Source of the DNA: Datisca glomerata
Taxonomy: Eukaryota > Streptophyta > Magnoliopsida > Cucurbitales > Datiscaceae
Direction of reading: 5' to 3'
NCBI GenBank assembly: GCA_003255025.1
Contig: QANY01013727.1
Location: forward strand, 1,199,849 to 1,263,848
DNA length: 64,000 bases
Shown: positions 44,151 to 57,570 of the stretch, piece after piece
Layout of the letters: each line of letters opens with the position of its first letter
How positions within the stretch are numbered: position 1 is the stretch's first letter
Notes under the pieces: generated by a model
What the model saw: the letters and a program-made list of their open reading frames with translations, nothing else
Database searches by the model: none
Told to the model about the DNA's origin: nothing
Made by a program: the position numbers and the translations under genes

Positions 44151-45399
44151 GTGTCTTGCACCTTATACATAGAATTAATCATATAGTGACAAATTAAAAT
44201 TTTAAATTTTAGCTATGTATATTATTGAAAATAATACTCTTTAAGCATGTGATGTAAAGCTTGTATATTTGCTGATTAATAAACAATGTGATTTTTTATT
44301 TAATGTTTTCATGTGTATATGTTAGATACTTTATAAATATATACAAGAGGATAATAATTAAGGATAATAATAAAAAATCTTTAATTAATAATTAAAATTA
44401 GAGATCTTTAATTAATCAATAGTTATAAATATAACTTATTTTCATTAAGAATTGAACAGTCATACTCAGACTATTATTGTGAAGACATTGGAGTGATGGT
44501 ATTTTAACATTGAGATTGTATAAGATTGGGATACAATACAATTGAATCTCTAACAAAACCTTTAGACTATAACATATTCAATTTTTATCATAATGATAAT
44601 TAGTACTGAACGACATCAATCATGCGTAGTTAATAGACTTTTGTTTATAACGTATGCTTCTGATTTAATCGGTAAAAGTTCAAATATCTCATCGAACTTA
44701 ATTCCTTGTATCTTGAAAATATAATGAAGTAAATAATTGAGAATGTTAAGAATCTAATCTTTTATAATAAAGTCAGATAAATAGTTCTCTTGAGTATCGA
44801 TTTAGGCAATGAATGATATCATAAGATCGTGAATTTATCATTCATTAGGGAACCAACGAAACTCAAGGAAAAATAAGTAATTAGAGAGATTTAGGAATGA
44901 TTTAAAATAAAAAATTTAATTGATTACTCTTTCTCTTATTGAATGAGTATTTCATAATAAATATACAAAAACAAAAATGCTAACCGCGGTGACGTTTATC
45001 TGGGACCCACTACCTGTTTGGCAGTTAGTCTCACACATATAGGGTTTTTTTAAAGAAAAAATTTGATGTTCTTAATTGTGTCTCACCTGTTTTAATTGGA
45101 AATGGGTGCCACCTACTTTCTTCTTTTCAACAGCTACCCTAATTGGAAGTGCAAACGTAACTTCTCGCCAGTGAATAGCGGATCTCACAATGAATAGTGA
45201 ATGGTTCCAACCATTTGACTGTGGCTGTAATTTATCGCCAGCTTTGACTACGTTAAGAAAATTGTCTGTTCGAGCCGTTTGAGCCGTCTCTCGGATAAGT
45301 TAGTCACCTTTCCTTTTTTTTTCTTTTTAATTTTATTGATTATGAATTTTTTTATTAGATCTTTGTAGGCGTTGATATATTATTTGAATGTATATGAAG
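44151..45399. other. AT-rich intergenic and 5' flank of the FAR1-related pseudogene
   Basis: 44300-44980 contains GGAACCAACGAAACTCAAGG near 44850 and similar words that recall a plant copia LTR in plus orientation, but no ends were found. 44990-45330 is less AT-rich (GCGGTGACGTTTATCTGGG, TTCGAGCCGTTTGAGCCG) and looks like the promoter/5' UTR or terminal region of the FAR1-related element that follows. Confidence 0.35.
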
Positions 45400-47200
45400 G
45401 ATACTAATTTTTTTGGAAAAGATATGGAGATGAGCATTGTACAGTTGATGATAAAATTTTGAAAACTAGTTTGGAGAATGATGAGATTGTCAAGACACCA
45501 GAGGTTGGGATGTGATTTGAGTATTTAGATGTTCTCATATTGTATTATAAAAAACAAATTGGAAAACAAGACGGTTTTGGAATTAAGAAAACTTCATATC
45601 CATCTATAGATGGAAAATCTAAATTCGTGTGCTTATCATGTTCTGGAGCAGGAAAACCAAAACCTCATAAGAAAAATTATCTTGTTTCGAACCCCCTAAA
45701 GAAAATGGAGTATAGAGCCAGGATTAATATAACTGTTTATGAGGATTAGAGCTGTCAAATTAATTTTCTTGAACTCGAACACAATCATGAGATCAGTCCA
45801 CATAAATCATTGTATTACACATGTCATAGGGAAATAAGTTCGGGGGTTAAAAAAACTTGAGTTAAATGATCGAGCTGGAATCGACGTTGCAAAGAATTAT
45901 CAATCATTCATAATTCAAGGCTGGAGGTCACGATAATATTCCATTCTTAGAAAAAGATTGCAGAAATTATATTGAAAAAGCAAGACGGTTACGCTTAGGT
46001 GTTGGAGATGCTCAAGCAATTTAAGATTATTTTATTAGGATGCAATCTAGTAGTTCAAACTTTTTATGTATGCGGATTTGGATGATGATGGGCGTATTAA
46101 AAATATATTTTTGGCTGATGTAAGAAGCAGAGTAGCATATGAAGAGTTCAACAATGCGATCACATTTTATATGACATATCTAACAAATAAGTATGACATG
46201 CCGTTTGCACCTTTTGTCAGGGTAAATCATTATGGTCATTCTATTTTGCTTAGTTGTGGGTTATTATCAAAAGAAGACACAATACATTTACTTGGTTGTT
46301 TAATACATGGCTTACATGTATGTCAGGATGTGCTCCAAATGCAATTATTACTGATCAAGATAAAGTAATGCAAAATGCAATCGAGGTTGTATTTCCTAAT
46401 ACCCAACATCATCAGTGTATTTGGCATCTTATGAAAAAGTTACCAAAGAAGCTTAGAGGCTATAAGCTGTATGAGCAAATAAAAATTTCCTTGCAAATTA
46501 TAGTGTTTGAGAGTAACGAAACATGGATTTGAAGAAAGTTGGGGTGATTTATTGATGAATTCAATCTTTGATAATGCATGGTTAAATAGTATGTTCTAAG
46601 AGAGACATCGTTGGATTCCAGCATTTGTAAAACCTATATTTTGGGCTGGTATGTCAACTACTCAACGTAGTGAAAGCATGAATGCTTTTTTATGGATATA
46701 TAAACTCAAAAACAACATTAAAACAATTTGTTGAGCAATACGATAATGCATTGAGAAGCAAGATTGAGAAGGAAAACAGGCAGATTTTCAATCTTTCAAT
46801 ACATGGATTCCATGTATGACTCATTTTGACCTAAAGAAACAATTTCAAATGCCATACATAAATGTGAAGTTTAAGCAGTTTCAGAAGGAATTAACTAGAA
46901 AGGACAAATGTGAAGTACAATGTGCATGTCGTTTATTTTAATTTAGAGGCATTTTATGTAAGCATGCAATATCAGTTCTTGTGAAAATGCAAATTACTGA
47001 AGTTCCAAAAAAGTATATTCTTCAACGATGGAAAAAGAATATAAGAAGACATTATAGTAGAGTTAAAGTTGGTTATAATCATGGGAGTACCAGCCATGAT
47101 GCACAACTATACACTAGATTGCAAGAGAAGTTTGTTATAGTTGTAGACTTGGCCACTACTCTACTAAGAGCTGTGAAATATTGTGGAACTTGATGGACGA
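45400..47200 (+). pseudogene. FAR1-related (FRS) / MULE transposase pseudogene
   Basis: Plus-strand fragments follow the FAR1/FRS layout. The N-terminal FAR1 DNA-binding domain (about 45500-45790) shows QDGFGIKKTSYPSIDGKSKF, YRARINITVYED and, after a stop, LELEHNHEISPHKSLY. The central MULE transposase domain (46050-46500) shows IITDQDKVMQNAIEVVFP and HHQCIWHLMKKLPKKL. A SWIM zinc finger (46904-46990) shows CEVQCACRLF...GILCKHAISVL, and a C-terminal part ends near 47192. Stops and frameshifts occur throughout. Sequence between QKELTRK and DKCEVQ is deleted at 46904 compared with the copy at 57571. Living FRS proteins are MULE-derived transcription factors; whether this was a host gene or a transposon is undecided. 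Confidence 0.75.
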
Positions 47201-47673
47201 TTTTCAAGCTAAAGTAAATAAAGTGGAAGTAGTAGGTGAGAGCAATGTCAGGACTACTAAGATTTAAAAGAATACTGTTGATGATAATAACTTCTTCGAA
47301 GTCCAACAACTGTTCGACGACATGTGCGCCACCTAAAAATAGAAAAATCTCTAAGATTGAGAAGATAGTTTCGACAAAAAAAGAAAACTCAGGAGAAAAA
47401 AAGCTAAAAGGACGGAAAAAGAAATGTAGGTACCAAATATACACTAGTTCATAAAATGAATTTTTTTAATATAAGATTTTTCTTGTTAAAGTTTTACATA
47501 TTTACAGGTTCTGAGTGTAGAAAAAGTCACGAGAAGTGAAAACTTTAAAATTAAAACATTGAATCACATATCTCGATAGGGATACATTTGCAAGAAACTC
47601 AAAAGTCTTGTACTTTATATTTTGACCAAGACTTAACATTTCAACAACTACAAGTACATTTACAGTAACATCC
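47201..47673 (+). other. 3' part of FAR1-related pseudogene, near-duplicate of 57935-58411
   Basis: Continuation with short frames, including a Lys-rich stretch (KISKIEKIVSTKKENSGEKK) that appears almost unchanged at 58075-58150. The sequence 47500-47670 (CACGAGAAGTGAAAAC, CAACTACAAGTACATTTACAG) precedes the LTR in both copies. No intact gene. Confidence 0.6.
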
Positions 47674-49541
47674 TCTTGGAATCCATGGCGACGCACGGCG
47701 GAGGGCGTGGTGGTATTTTTAAAAAATATTTATAAAACGATAAACGATCACATCGTCTCATATCCCAAAGATAAAAAAAATTAATTGAAAAACACTTTGA
47801 GATTGAATCCACTATATATTTATAGATTTAATCAAAGACATACATGGATATAAAATATACTTTTTGTAGTCAAATCAAACATCCTTGTAATACAATGATC
47901 TTGCTATCCCACAAACGATAGAATGCGAGATCCACAGCACGATCTTCTAAGTCAATCCTCAAACACACTAGGACGTGTATGGGCATGTAGAATATATCAA
48001 GAACACTTTATGACTCTAGATATACTTAGCACATGAGATCTAGAGATTTTCGAGAAGTATTAATTTGTGAGACAAAACTCTGATAGAAAAATAATTAAAA
48101 GTTCTTCACAAAGCTTTTTTATTAACTTTTTATCTCTGAGAGTTTCACCCATGATTGCAACTATGCTCTTAGCACACTGAAACTAATAGAATAATATCAA
48201 TATATTTTCTAGATCATGGCATATCACACCTTTTAGAGATAAAATATAAATTAAATATAAATGTGTAATTGAAGTGGAACTCACTACAATTGTATAACAC
48301 TGCAGTGTGCCGTGAGGAGTCACAATGCCTCACGACACTACAGTCTCACGGCACCACTGTAGTGACGTGAGGTACTACGATGTGCCACATCGCACTGTAA
48401 TGCCACGTGGCACTACAATAGTCCATGTCATTTTCTGATTTAAAACCAACTATTGACATATGGCAGTCTAACGTGCCACGTGACACTTTTTACAAATGTA
48501 TTATTTATTTTAATCAGATAAATATCTAGATATCAATTAATTCAAAATTAACTTATCTGATCTCTAACTCAATTATCTTATCTCTTAATTAACATATTAG
48601 ATAAATCAAATCAAATCATTATCTCATAATGATTTAATATTATTTAAATTCATAAATCAAATATTATGTCTCACATATTGATTAACACAAAATTAATTGA
48701 TATTATTATTTAATGATAATTTCTAAAAATTATGAAAATAATTCTTAATTCATTAATCATACATAATTATCTCGTAATTATATACTTATCCTAGAAATAT
48801 AATATCTTTTGCAAGTCAGTCCTTTTCTCATATCCTAAAATATTCACACCCTAAATTGTGTAGTACAGATGTGATTTGGGGACCATGGACTCATAATTCT
48901 AAGCTCCAATAAACCAGATTATTAACTAAACTCTTTAATTAAATAATCTTATTTATTTTTTCTATTATTACTCCACTATAAATATGAAATTGTATTCTTA
49001 GATATTACAGAATGTATTTACAGAGTATTATCGTGTAGTCTTAATCATTTCATGTAGTTCTGTCATTCGGAGGGGCAATTCGTAAGTCCTACTCTCTGAA
49101 TGAACTAATTGCTGGTCGTCGCGGCGCGTGTGCGGCGGAAGTGTGGAGGTGCGTGGTCTTTTAAAAAATTAAACTTTTAATGAAAATGATTCTTTTAATA
49201 AAATAAAACTTGCGTAACGCCACGATAACCAAATAAATTTTTTTATTGAAAACTCTCTGACACCAATTGTGCTCCTAATTCAACTCTTGATTGACGAACT
49301 GATGATCAATCAACTGATTCTTTCATCTTCGTTCAACAACTCAGGCCATTAGAATAATGTCTGTATATAGTTTAGATAATGGCGTAGCAGCTTTTAAGAG
49401 ATAAAGTGAAATAATATTTAATTATAAAATTATCAATAACAATGGGACCCGCTACAATTATGCACAATTGCAATGTCATGTGGCACTACAGTGTTGCACA
49501 CTCACTACTGTAATTGCCACGTGGCCCCAAAGTAGTCCAGT
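47674..49541 (-). repeat. Two joined Copia B LTR fragments (a then b)
   Basis: Fragment a (about 47674-49065) starts CTTGGAATCCATGGCGACG and follows the B1 LTR in order, including the palindrome TGCCACGTGGCA at 48401-48412. About 45 bp of filler (GGAGGGGCAATTCGTAAGTC) follow. Fragment b then begins TGCTGGTCGTCGCGGCG at 49110 and stops at 49541, fused directly to pol of Copia B2. The same a-filler-b order recurs at 58412-61695. Confidence 0.7.
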
Positions 49542-51760
49542 GTTCCAAACGTGGATTCGATTGATAAAGACTGACAATTCTCACTACATAACAGATGTCT
49601 GGTCTCGTACACAGCAAGACATATATGAGACTTCCAACTGCTGAAGCATAGTGAACCTTTTTCATATCCTCTTCCTCCTGAGGTGTCTTAGGACATTGTT
49701 CCTTGGAGAGTACCATTCCATGTTTGGTCGGTTGTTGTCCTTTCTTGGAATTTTCCATAGAGAATCTCTCCAGCACCTTATCAATATAAGATGCCTGAGA
49801 AAGTGCCAAGAACTTGTTCTTTCTATCCCTTAAAATTTGGATGCCTAGAACATAGCTCGCTTATCTCAAATCTTTCATTTAAAATTACTCAGCCAACCAA
49901 TTCTTTACTTTTGACAAAGTTTTTAGATGCCTAGAACATAGCTTGCTTCTCTCAAATCTTTCATTTGAAATTTCTCAGCCAACCACTTCTTTACTTTTGA
50001 CAAAGTTTTTACATCATTCTCAATAAGTAGAATATCATCAACATAAAGAACTAAGAAAATCACTATCTTATCTTTGGTGTATTTATAAACACACACTTCG
50101 TCAACATTTTACTCAAAGCCATAAGACTTTATAATCTCACCAAAGGAAATATTCACATATCTAGATGCTTGCTTTAATCTATAAATAAATTTAAGCAACT
50201 TATATATTTTTTGATCTTGCCCCTTTTGTACGAACCATTCTAGTCTCATAATATAGATACTTTCTTCAAGAGAGTCATTCGGAAAAGCTGTCTTAACGTC
50301 CATTTTTCCATATCTCATAGTCAAAACTAGTGATTATGGACATAAGGATGTGAATGGATTTTAGCATGGCCATAGGGGTGAATGTATCTTCATGATCGAC
50401 TCCATCGCTTTGTGTATAGCCATTGGCTACTAACCGTGCCTTGAAAGTCTCTACTTTCCCATCTGGACCTCTTTTCTTCCTGAAAATCCATTTACATCCA
50501 ATGGGCCTGACATCTTTAGGTGGATCTACAAGTTACCAGACGGAATTGGAATACATAGATTCCATTTTCTGGTTCATGACAGCTTGTCATTTCTCCTTTT
50601 TAGGATCATCCATTGCTTCTATATAAGATAATGGATCGTCCTTATTAGTGTCTGACACTAGGACATGTGCCTCTAGTTCGTAGCGAACTGGTTGTCTCAC
50701 AACCCTTGCACTACGACGTTGCACCAGGATTTTCTTTGCAAGAACTATGGTTTTTTGGTTTGTCATTTCTCAGTAGAAATTGAAGGTGGTCTGGTATTAT
50801 CAGTCGCTAAATCCTCGAGAACTACTTTGCTATTAGGTTTGTAGTTTTGCATATGGTAATGATCAAGAAAGGTTACATTTGTCATCACAAAAACTTTTTT
50901 ATCATTGTGACTATAAAAGTACCCACCTCTAATCTCTAGAGAATAGCCAACAAATATGCATACCTCATACCTTGAGTCTAACTTTTCGGTCTTGGGTCTA
51001 AGAACATGAGCTGGACACCCCCCCCATATACGAAAATGACGCTAACTAGATTTAAAGGCATTTCATAACTCTATAGGCATCTTGCTTATAGATTTCGAAG
51101 GCACTAAGTTCAAAATGTAAGTTGTCGTGTATAGTGCACAACCCTAAAATGTAAGTGACAATGACAAGTAGCTTAACATAGACCAAACCATATCCAATAA
51201 GTTTCGGTTTCTCCTTTTTGCAACACCATTTTACTGTGGTGCTGTATGTTGGGATAGGATTCCACACTCCAGCAAATAATCATTGAAATCCAAGTATTCA
51301 CCACCTCGATCAGATCGAAGAGTTTTCAATGATTTATCTAATTGCTTTACAGCTTCAACCTTGAAGTCTTTAAACTTTCCGTAAGTTTGAGACTTTCGAT
51401 GCATTAAGTAACTATAACCATATCTTGAATAGTAATTAATGAAAGTGACAAAATACTCATACCCATCTCTAACGTGTACATTGATCGGTCCGCATGCATC
51501 ACTATATACTACCTCAAGTGGTTCCTTGGCTCTTTGGCCTTTTCCTGTGTAAGGTCTATTGGTCATTTTACCCCTAGACAAGATTCACATCACTATATAC
51601 TAACTTTTATCTCTCTAAAAACATTATGCTTTGTTAACTTGTTTAACCTATCTAGATTAATATATCTCAACCTAAGATGCCATAAATATATGTTATCATC
51701 ATGAGAAACTCTTTGTCATTTGTTATTTTTAGGTTTTGCTACTTTACATAATTGAGAATT
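49541..51760 (-). pseudogene. Copia B2 pol
   Basis: Minus strand, same family as B1. Reading right to left: GAG-pre/integrase (VVYSDACGPINVHVRDGYE, then LRSDRGGEYLDFNDYLLEC at about 51300-51530), a linker, RT (KMDVKTAFPNDSLEESIY near 50310; an intact LYVDDILL box near 50040) and the RNase H connection (KEQCPKTPQEEEDMKKVHYA near 49700) ending in IVSLYQSNPRLEHW at 49560. RNase H, polypurine tract and most of the 3' LTR are deleted. An 86-bp tandem duplication (unit starts 49841 and 49927) shifts the frame. Many stops are present. Confidence 0.8.
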
Positions 51761-51769
51761 ACTTAACGA

Positions 51770-53780
51770 GCGTTAAGTCAATTTAAGCATATAAAGCACC
51801 TTTATAATTTTAGCATGACAGATGTCGAATCCATTTTTAGAAATAATAAAATCTTTATTAATGAAAGAAAATTTGAATAATTGTTCTTGCAAAAATGAAA
51901 GAAAAATCAAATTCCTCAAAAGACCAGGAATATATTAAATATTTTTCAAAACTAAGTAATTATATCTAAAAAGTAAACAGATTGTCCCTAATGTTTTAGC
52001 TGCCGCGAGCGCACCACTGCCAACTCTCAAAACGACCTCACCATCAGCCAGCTCCCTTGACAAATCAAACATCTGCAAAAGAGAACATACATGGTTATTG
52101 ACTCCTGAATCAAGTATCTAGAATGACAAATTATATTCCACTAAACAAGCTTCAAATACAAGTAAATCATATTTACCTTTCTTTGTTAGCTCAGAGTGAT
52201 ACTTGTTACAGTTTCTCTTTCAATAACTTTCAACCCCATAGTGGAAACATTTCCCCTTGGGATTGTTATCGTTCTTGTTCTTCTTGACTTTCAGCGATGT
52301 TTTGGCTTTCTTTACTCTTTTGTTCTTACTCTTGTCCTTAGCACTGTTCTTCTTCCTTTTCTTGTTCTCAACAATATTGAAAGAAGGCTTTTGCTCGACA
52401 ACATTTGCCTTACCCTCTTTGGTCATCCTAAGGTTGAGTAATTCAAAAATTTGCAGTTCATTCAACAATTAGGTCATGTTGAATTACAACTTGTTCATAA
52501 CATAGTTGGTGGTGAACCTAAAAAAAGCTGGTGTGATTAACTCTAGTATGATGCTAACTTGTGTCCTCTTATTAATGGTTACCCCATATACTTCTGCCTC
52601 ATGCATTAGGTTGATCATGTTCAATACATGTTCTCGAACATAAGTACCTTTCCTCATATTAGTTGTCATATAGCTCCTAGTGGTCTCATGACGACTTTGA
52701 TCGTACTGCTGCCCAAACATTGCCTGTAAAAATTTCATAATCTCATAGGCAGTCTCCATGCTTTCATGCTTGGTTGTTGGAACATCATTCATGCTCACAA
52801 GCATGTAGCACTTCGCCTTGTTGTTTGATATGATCCAAGCATCATATTTGTCCATAATATTCTTAGGGGCGTTAGTAGTGGGCTCCTTAGGACTTTCCTG
52901 AATAAGAACGAACTTATGATTCTCACAAATCAGCATTAAGCTCAGAGTGATACTTGTTACAGTTTCTCTTTCAATAACTTTCAACCCCATAGTGGAAACA
53001 TTTCCCCTTGGGATTGTTATCGTTCTTGTTCTTCTTGACTTTCAGCGATGTTTTGGCTTTCTTTACTCTTTTGTTCTTACTCTTGTCCTTAGCACTGTTC
53101 TTCTTCCTTTTCTTGTTCTCAACAATATTGAAAGAAGGCTTTTGCTCGACAACATTTGCCACACCCTCTTTGGTTATCCTAAGGTTGAGTGATTAAAAAA
53201 TTTACAGTTTATTCAACAATTGGGTCATGTTGAATTACAACTTGTTCATAACATAATTGGTGGTGAACGTAAAAAAAGTTGGTGTGATTGACTCTAGTAT
53301 GATGCTAACTTTTATCCTCTTATTAATGGTTACCCCATATACTTCTGCCTCATGCATTATGTTGATCATGTTCAATACATATTCTCGAACACAAGTACCC
53401 TTCCTTATATTAGTTGTCATATAGCTCCTAGTGGCCTCATGACAACTTTGATCGTACTGCTGCCCAAACATTGCCTGTAAAAATTTCATAATCTCATAGG
53501 CAGTCTCCATGCTTTCATGCTTGGTTGTCAAAACATCATTCATACTCACAAGTATGTAGCACTTCGCCTTGTTGTTTGATATGATCCAAGCATCATATTT
53601 GTCCCCAACATTCTTATGGGCGTTAGTAGTGGGCTCCTTAGAACATTCCTGAATAAGAATGAACTTATGATTCTCACAAATCAGCATTAAGTTCATTTTT
53701 GATTTCTAACATACAAAATTATCACCATTCAATTTTTCAAGAGCGAGTAAAGCAGTAACATGGTTGCCTATGGTAGACAA
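51770..53780 (-). pseudogene. Copia B2 gag with a 751-bp tandem duplication
   Basis: The N-terminus near 53780 reads STIGNHVTALLALEKLNG, with the start codon changed to TTG. Then come LMLICENHKFILIQE, KYDAWIISNNKAKCYILVSM, FLQAMFGQQYDQS and YVLNMINIMHEAEVYGVTIN. A basic linker (KKRKKNSAKDKSKNKRVKKA) and zinc-knuckle region (GKCFHYGVESY) follow at 53160-52970. The gag and knuckle are then repeated at 52990-52220, offset 751 bp; 751 is not a multiple of three, so the second copy is out of frame. The two copies are very similar, so the duplication is younger than the family. Protease remains lie at 51770-52190, heavily decayed. Confidence 0.8.
52191..53695 (-). repeat. 751-bp direct tandem duplication in Copia B2 gag
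   Basis: The block starting TCAGAGTGATACTTGTTACA occurs near 52191 and again near 52942. The frames 52196-52441 and 52947-53192 on the plus strand are shadows differing at very few residues, which fixes the period at 751 bp. The junction joins knuckle-side sequence directly to LNADLCE-like gag N-terminal sequence. Confidence 0.85.
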
Positions 53781-55699
53781 AATATGGATAACTGAAATTT
53801 AAAACATACATTATTCAATATAATTGATAAATATCTAGATTTCGAAAAGTAAACGTGATGCATGAATGCAATCATAATAAACACATAAATTTAGCATTTA
53901 CTAATCACAATAAAACAACCCAACGATTAATGTGCCACCTTAAGTTCGGTCAGATTAACCTCAGATTGTCTCTGAGACATTCTCATCCTTATTAATTAAA
54001 ATCTAAAATATCTCATATTTTCTCTTTTAACAATAAGTATCGCTTGCTCGGTTAAGTCACAACTATCCACATGAAAACTTAATTGCGACTTTGAGAGTGT
54101 AACTCATCATTTCAGATTTCATGAATTCATTTAGAAAGTCACCTTAGCGTCGGTCAAAACTACATCACTTCCTCCTATCTTCTTAAGAAGTCCAACCTTG
54201 GTATTGGTACAGCTCAAAACCTTCCTTAAGGGGATGAAAACAAGTCATCTCGAGGCCCTCACTGCATCTCACGGTGTCGTACTAATGATGGAGACCATAA
54301 GTTACATTGACATGTCAACCTTCTCCCACTCACTATTTTAGGATAATGTGTTTCTATTTTAACTAATCAATTAATTTCAAGTGAAAATAATAACCTTATG
54401 AATATTTAATTATTAGTTGATCTAATCTCATTGGTCTAAGTTCATTTAACTTTCTGAAGCGCCTCAGTCATAATTAGGTGAATTTAGATTAACTAATTAA
54501 TTATATTCATCAAACTTTAATAAAACTCTTTTACTAAAGTTGGTTAACCTAAATGTTACTATAACCTTTATTGTAGTGTGATTACCAAATGTTAACTAAT
54601 TAAAAATCTAGCAGTTTACATGCAATGGATTTCATAAAATAATACATATAAACATATTAGAACAATACTAATAAATCATGTTTCTACATATGAGATGCAT
54701 GATTAAATAAAATTATGTGAAATTTTCATGTATAGCATGTAATCGACTAATGCATGAACATATTATCTAACATAACAATTAAACAATTAAATAAAATAAT
54801 AATAGACCGAGTGAGTAGTGGGTATTTCTGAATTACAACCCTTGAAATAAAGAAATAAAATTACAAAGCGGACTTCAAGAGTACATATTTTCCAAATATT
54901 GCATTCTCCTCCTGATATTCATCTTCATAATCTTCAAGCTTTGAACAAAACCTTTTTTAATTGAAAAAACTATTTTTTTAATTAAAACAATTTCTATTAT
55001 TATCTCTTTTAATATAGTTGGCTTTCACTTAGTTAAGAAAAATACATTATTTGATTCGGTCAAACTTGAGTCAAACCCAATCAACCTATTAATTTTTAAT
55101 TTTTATAAAATAAAAAATTAATAATTAATTTTAAATGTACACTAATTTTAAAATTTAAATGGATAATTAAAAGAGTTTGGGTTTTAATTAAACACTTAGG
55201 TGATAGAGTTAGTTGCATGTTTTGTTGAAACTTTCCTAAAACATGACAACAGTTGTCGCCGGCGATAGGACTCTCCGATTGCCGCCAATCACCACCGCTG
55301 CCCGTCTCACCGTCGGCAGCCGCCTGCTGCGCCGGACAACCACTGTTCTCCACCTGTACAGTACCAACAGCACTGTTCACCTCAGCCAGAACAATAGATG
55401 TTCAGCGTGAACAGTATTTTCACGGATGAACATGTTTTCGCATGAACATTAAATTTCTACCGTTCGTCTTGTGCGTTCTTCATCTTCTCAGGTTCGGAAT
55501 AATTATAATAATATTGAAAATTTACGAAAAAATTTACGCCTCAATTCAGCTTACACAAGATTTAGGAAAAAATAAAACAAAGCCTAACCCATTAATCACC
55601 ATTCAATTAACGATCCATTATTTTCCATACATTCAAAAAACATAACTATCCATCATCATACATATCTCATATTATATGAATAATGCAAGAAAATATATA
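53781..55699 (-). other. Copia B2 leader
   Basis: Matches the B1 leader (9262-11303). The paired motif occurs as ACCTTAAGTTCGGTCAG at 53936-53952 and ACCTTAGCGTCGGTCAA at 54141-54157. A GC-rich block lies at 55240-55445, here with GAACAGT/ACTGTTC words repeated several times. The primer site and the first roughly 130 bp of the LTR are deleted, so the leader runs straight into LTR sequence near 55700. Confidence 0.65.
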
Positions 55700-57570
55700 A
55701 CATACAAGATTAGGAATCATATACCTCTTATAGTCTATATCAAGTGTCCTTGCCAAAATCGATCTATCATCCGTTCTCACGGAATCATTCCAACTATTAG
55801 TAGACTCGGAGATCCACACCAAGATCTTCCAAGTAAATTCTCAACGCACTAGAACGTATGTGGGCACGTAAAAAATTACAAGACACTTTTTCTGTCTCTA
55901 GATGTTCTCAACACATGAGATATAAAGATTTACTGAGAAGGATTTTAGTGAGATGATTCTCTAAAATAACGTGATGATTATTATTTTACAGATTTGATTA
56001 ACGTTTAATCACAAAAATAAATCTCTCTCTGATCGTCTTCTCAATTCAACTCTTGATTGATGAACTTATGATATGATCAACTGATTCTCTCATCTTCGTT
56101 CAACAACATGGGCCATTTGAATAATATATGTATATATTCTAGATAATGACGTATCAGATTTTTAGGGATAAACTGAAATAATTTAATTGTAAAATTATCA
56201 ATTACAGTGCCACATGGCACACTGTAATTTGCCGTGAGCCAGCACAATGCCTCACGACACCACTATAGTATCATGTGGCACTACAGTGTTGCACATTCAC
56301 TACTGTAGTGTCACGTGGCACCACAGTAATCATTGTCATTTTTTTATCCCCTATCAGTGATTGTCACGTGACAATTACTGTGAATTAAATATTTATTTTA
56401 TTTAGATAATTATCGAGATACAGTTAATTCAAAATTAACATATTTGATTATCCCTATCAACTAAGTTATATGTTATTTAACAAGTAATAGATTTAGTTGA
56501 TTTAAATTATTATCTAATAATAATTTAATTATCTAATTTCATAAATTAGATATTCTGTCTCATTTATCGATAATTAAAAAATTGATAGTTATATATATAA
56601 TTTCTGAAAATTATATTTAAATATATTAATAATTCAATTAATTAATTTTTAATTAACTAATTACACATAATTACCTCATAATTATGTACTTACCCAGAAT
56701 AAAAATTCCTTTTGCAAGTGAGTCTTTTTCTCATGTCCTGAAATATTCACACCCTAAACAACGTAGTATAGAGGTGACTTGGGGACCATGGACCTATAAT
56801 CCTAAGCTTCAATAAACTAGATTATTAATTAAACTCTTTAATTGAATAATCTTATTTATTAATTCTATTATTACACCACTATAAATATGAAATTGCACTC
56901 TTAGAGATTGTAGAATGTATTTACAGAGTATTCTCATGTAGTCCACTGACATAATCATTTCATGTACTTATGTCCTCCAATTATGGTTCGTAAATTACAA
57001 CTGGTCAAAATGACCTTTTTACCCTTCTAATTATCTCTTGATCCTTAAGTACCATTAATTCACTAGTGAATGACTAATTTATAATCTTATTATAAATTTG
57101 AGCTCAATAATCAGTTCCATAATTACACTTAAGAGATCCAATATAGATCTGTTAGAAAAACTAAGATACTAAATCTTGTAAGATCATATCCCCAGCCATC
57201 CACATCACTGAATCTTCAAAACAAAAGTCACTAGCCTGATTAACAAACAGACCTTAGTGAGTGAATCACAAGATCCAGTAGACATGCATAGGCATTCATG
57301 ACTACTCAGGATTCAGACTAATCTATATATGATCATTAAATTGATGTGTATTAAATATTTATGATAAACGGCACGTTAATAAAGACAATAATTCACATCG
57401 GTTGTGTCATATATAATCTTATTATATAAAGTATTTTCACTAAGATGTCTATCTAAATCAATGATCGAGATCTAGATCACACGCATATATAATGCTTAGT
57501 GAACTGTACTAGCAACCATTCATTAAAGATTCCATAGTTTATTATGCTGCGGACTATTTTATTCATTATA
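55700..57570 (-). repeat. Copia B2 5' LTR, truncated at both ends
   Basis: Follows the B1 LTR from CTTATAGTCTATATCAAGTG to the block ACTATTTTATTCATTAT at 57570, where it breaks off and joins FAR1-related coding sequence. It contains TGTCACGTGGCAC-type words near 56310 and CTCTTGATTGATGAAC near 56050 shared with LTR fragment b. Both the TG and CA ends are missing. Confidence 0.65.

Noticed and set aside
47079..47444. Minus-strand 121-residue Phe-rich frame, repeated at 57864-58181
   Set aside because: Antisense of the Lys-rich tail of the FAR1-related pseudogene; it recurs only because the region is duplicated.
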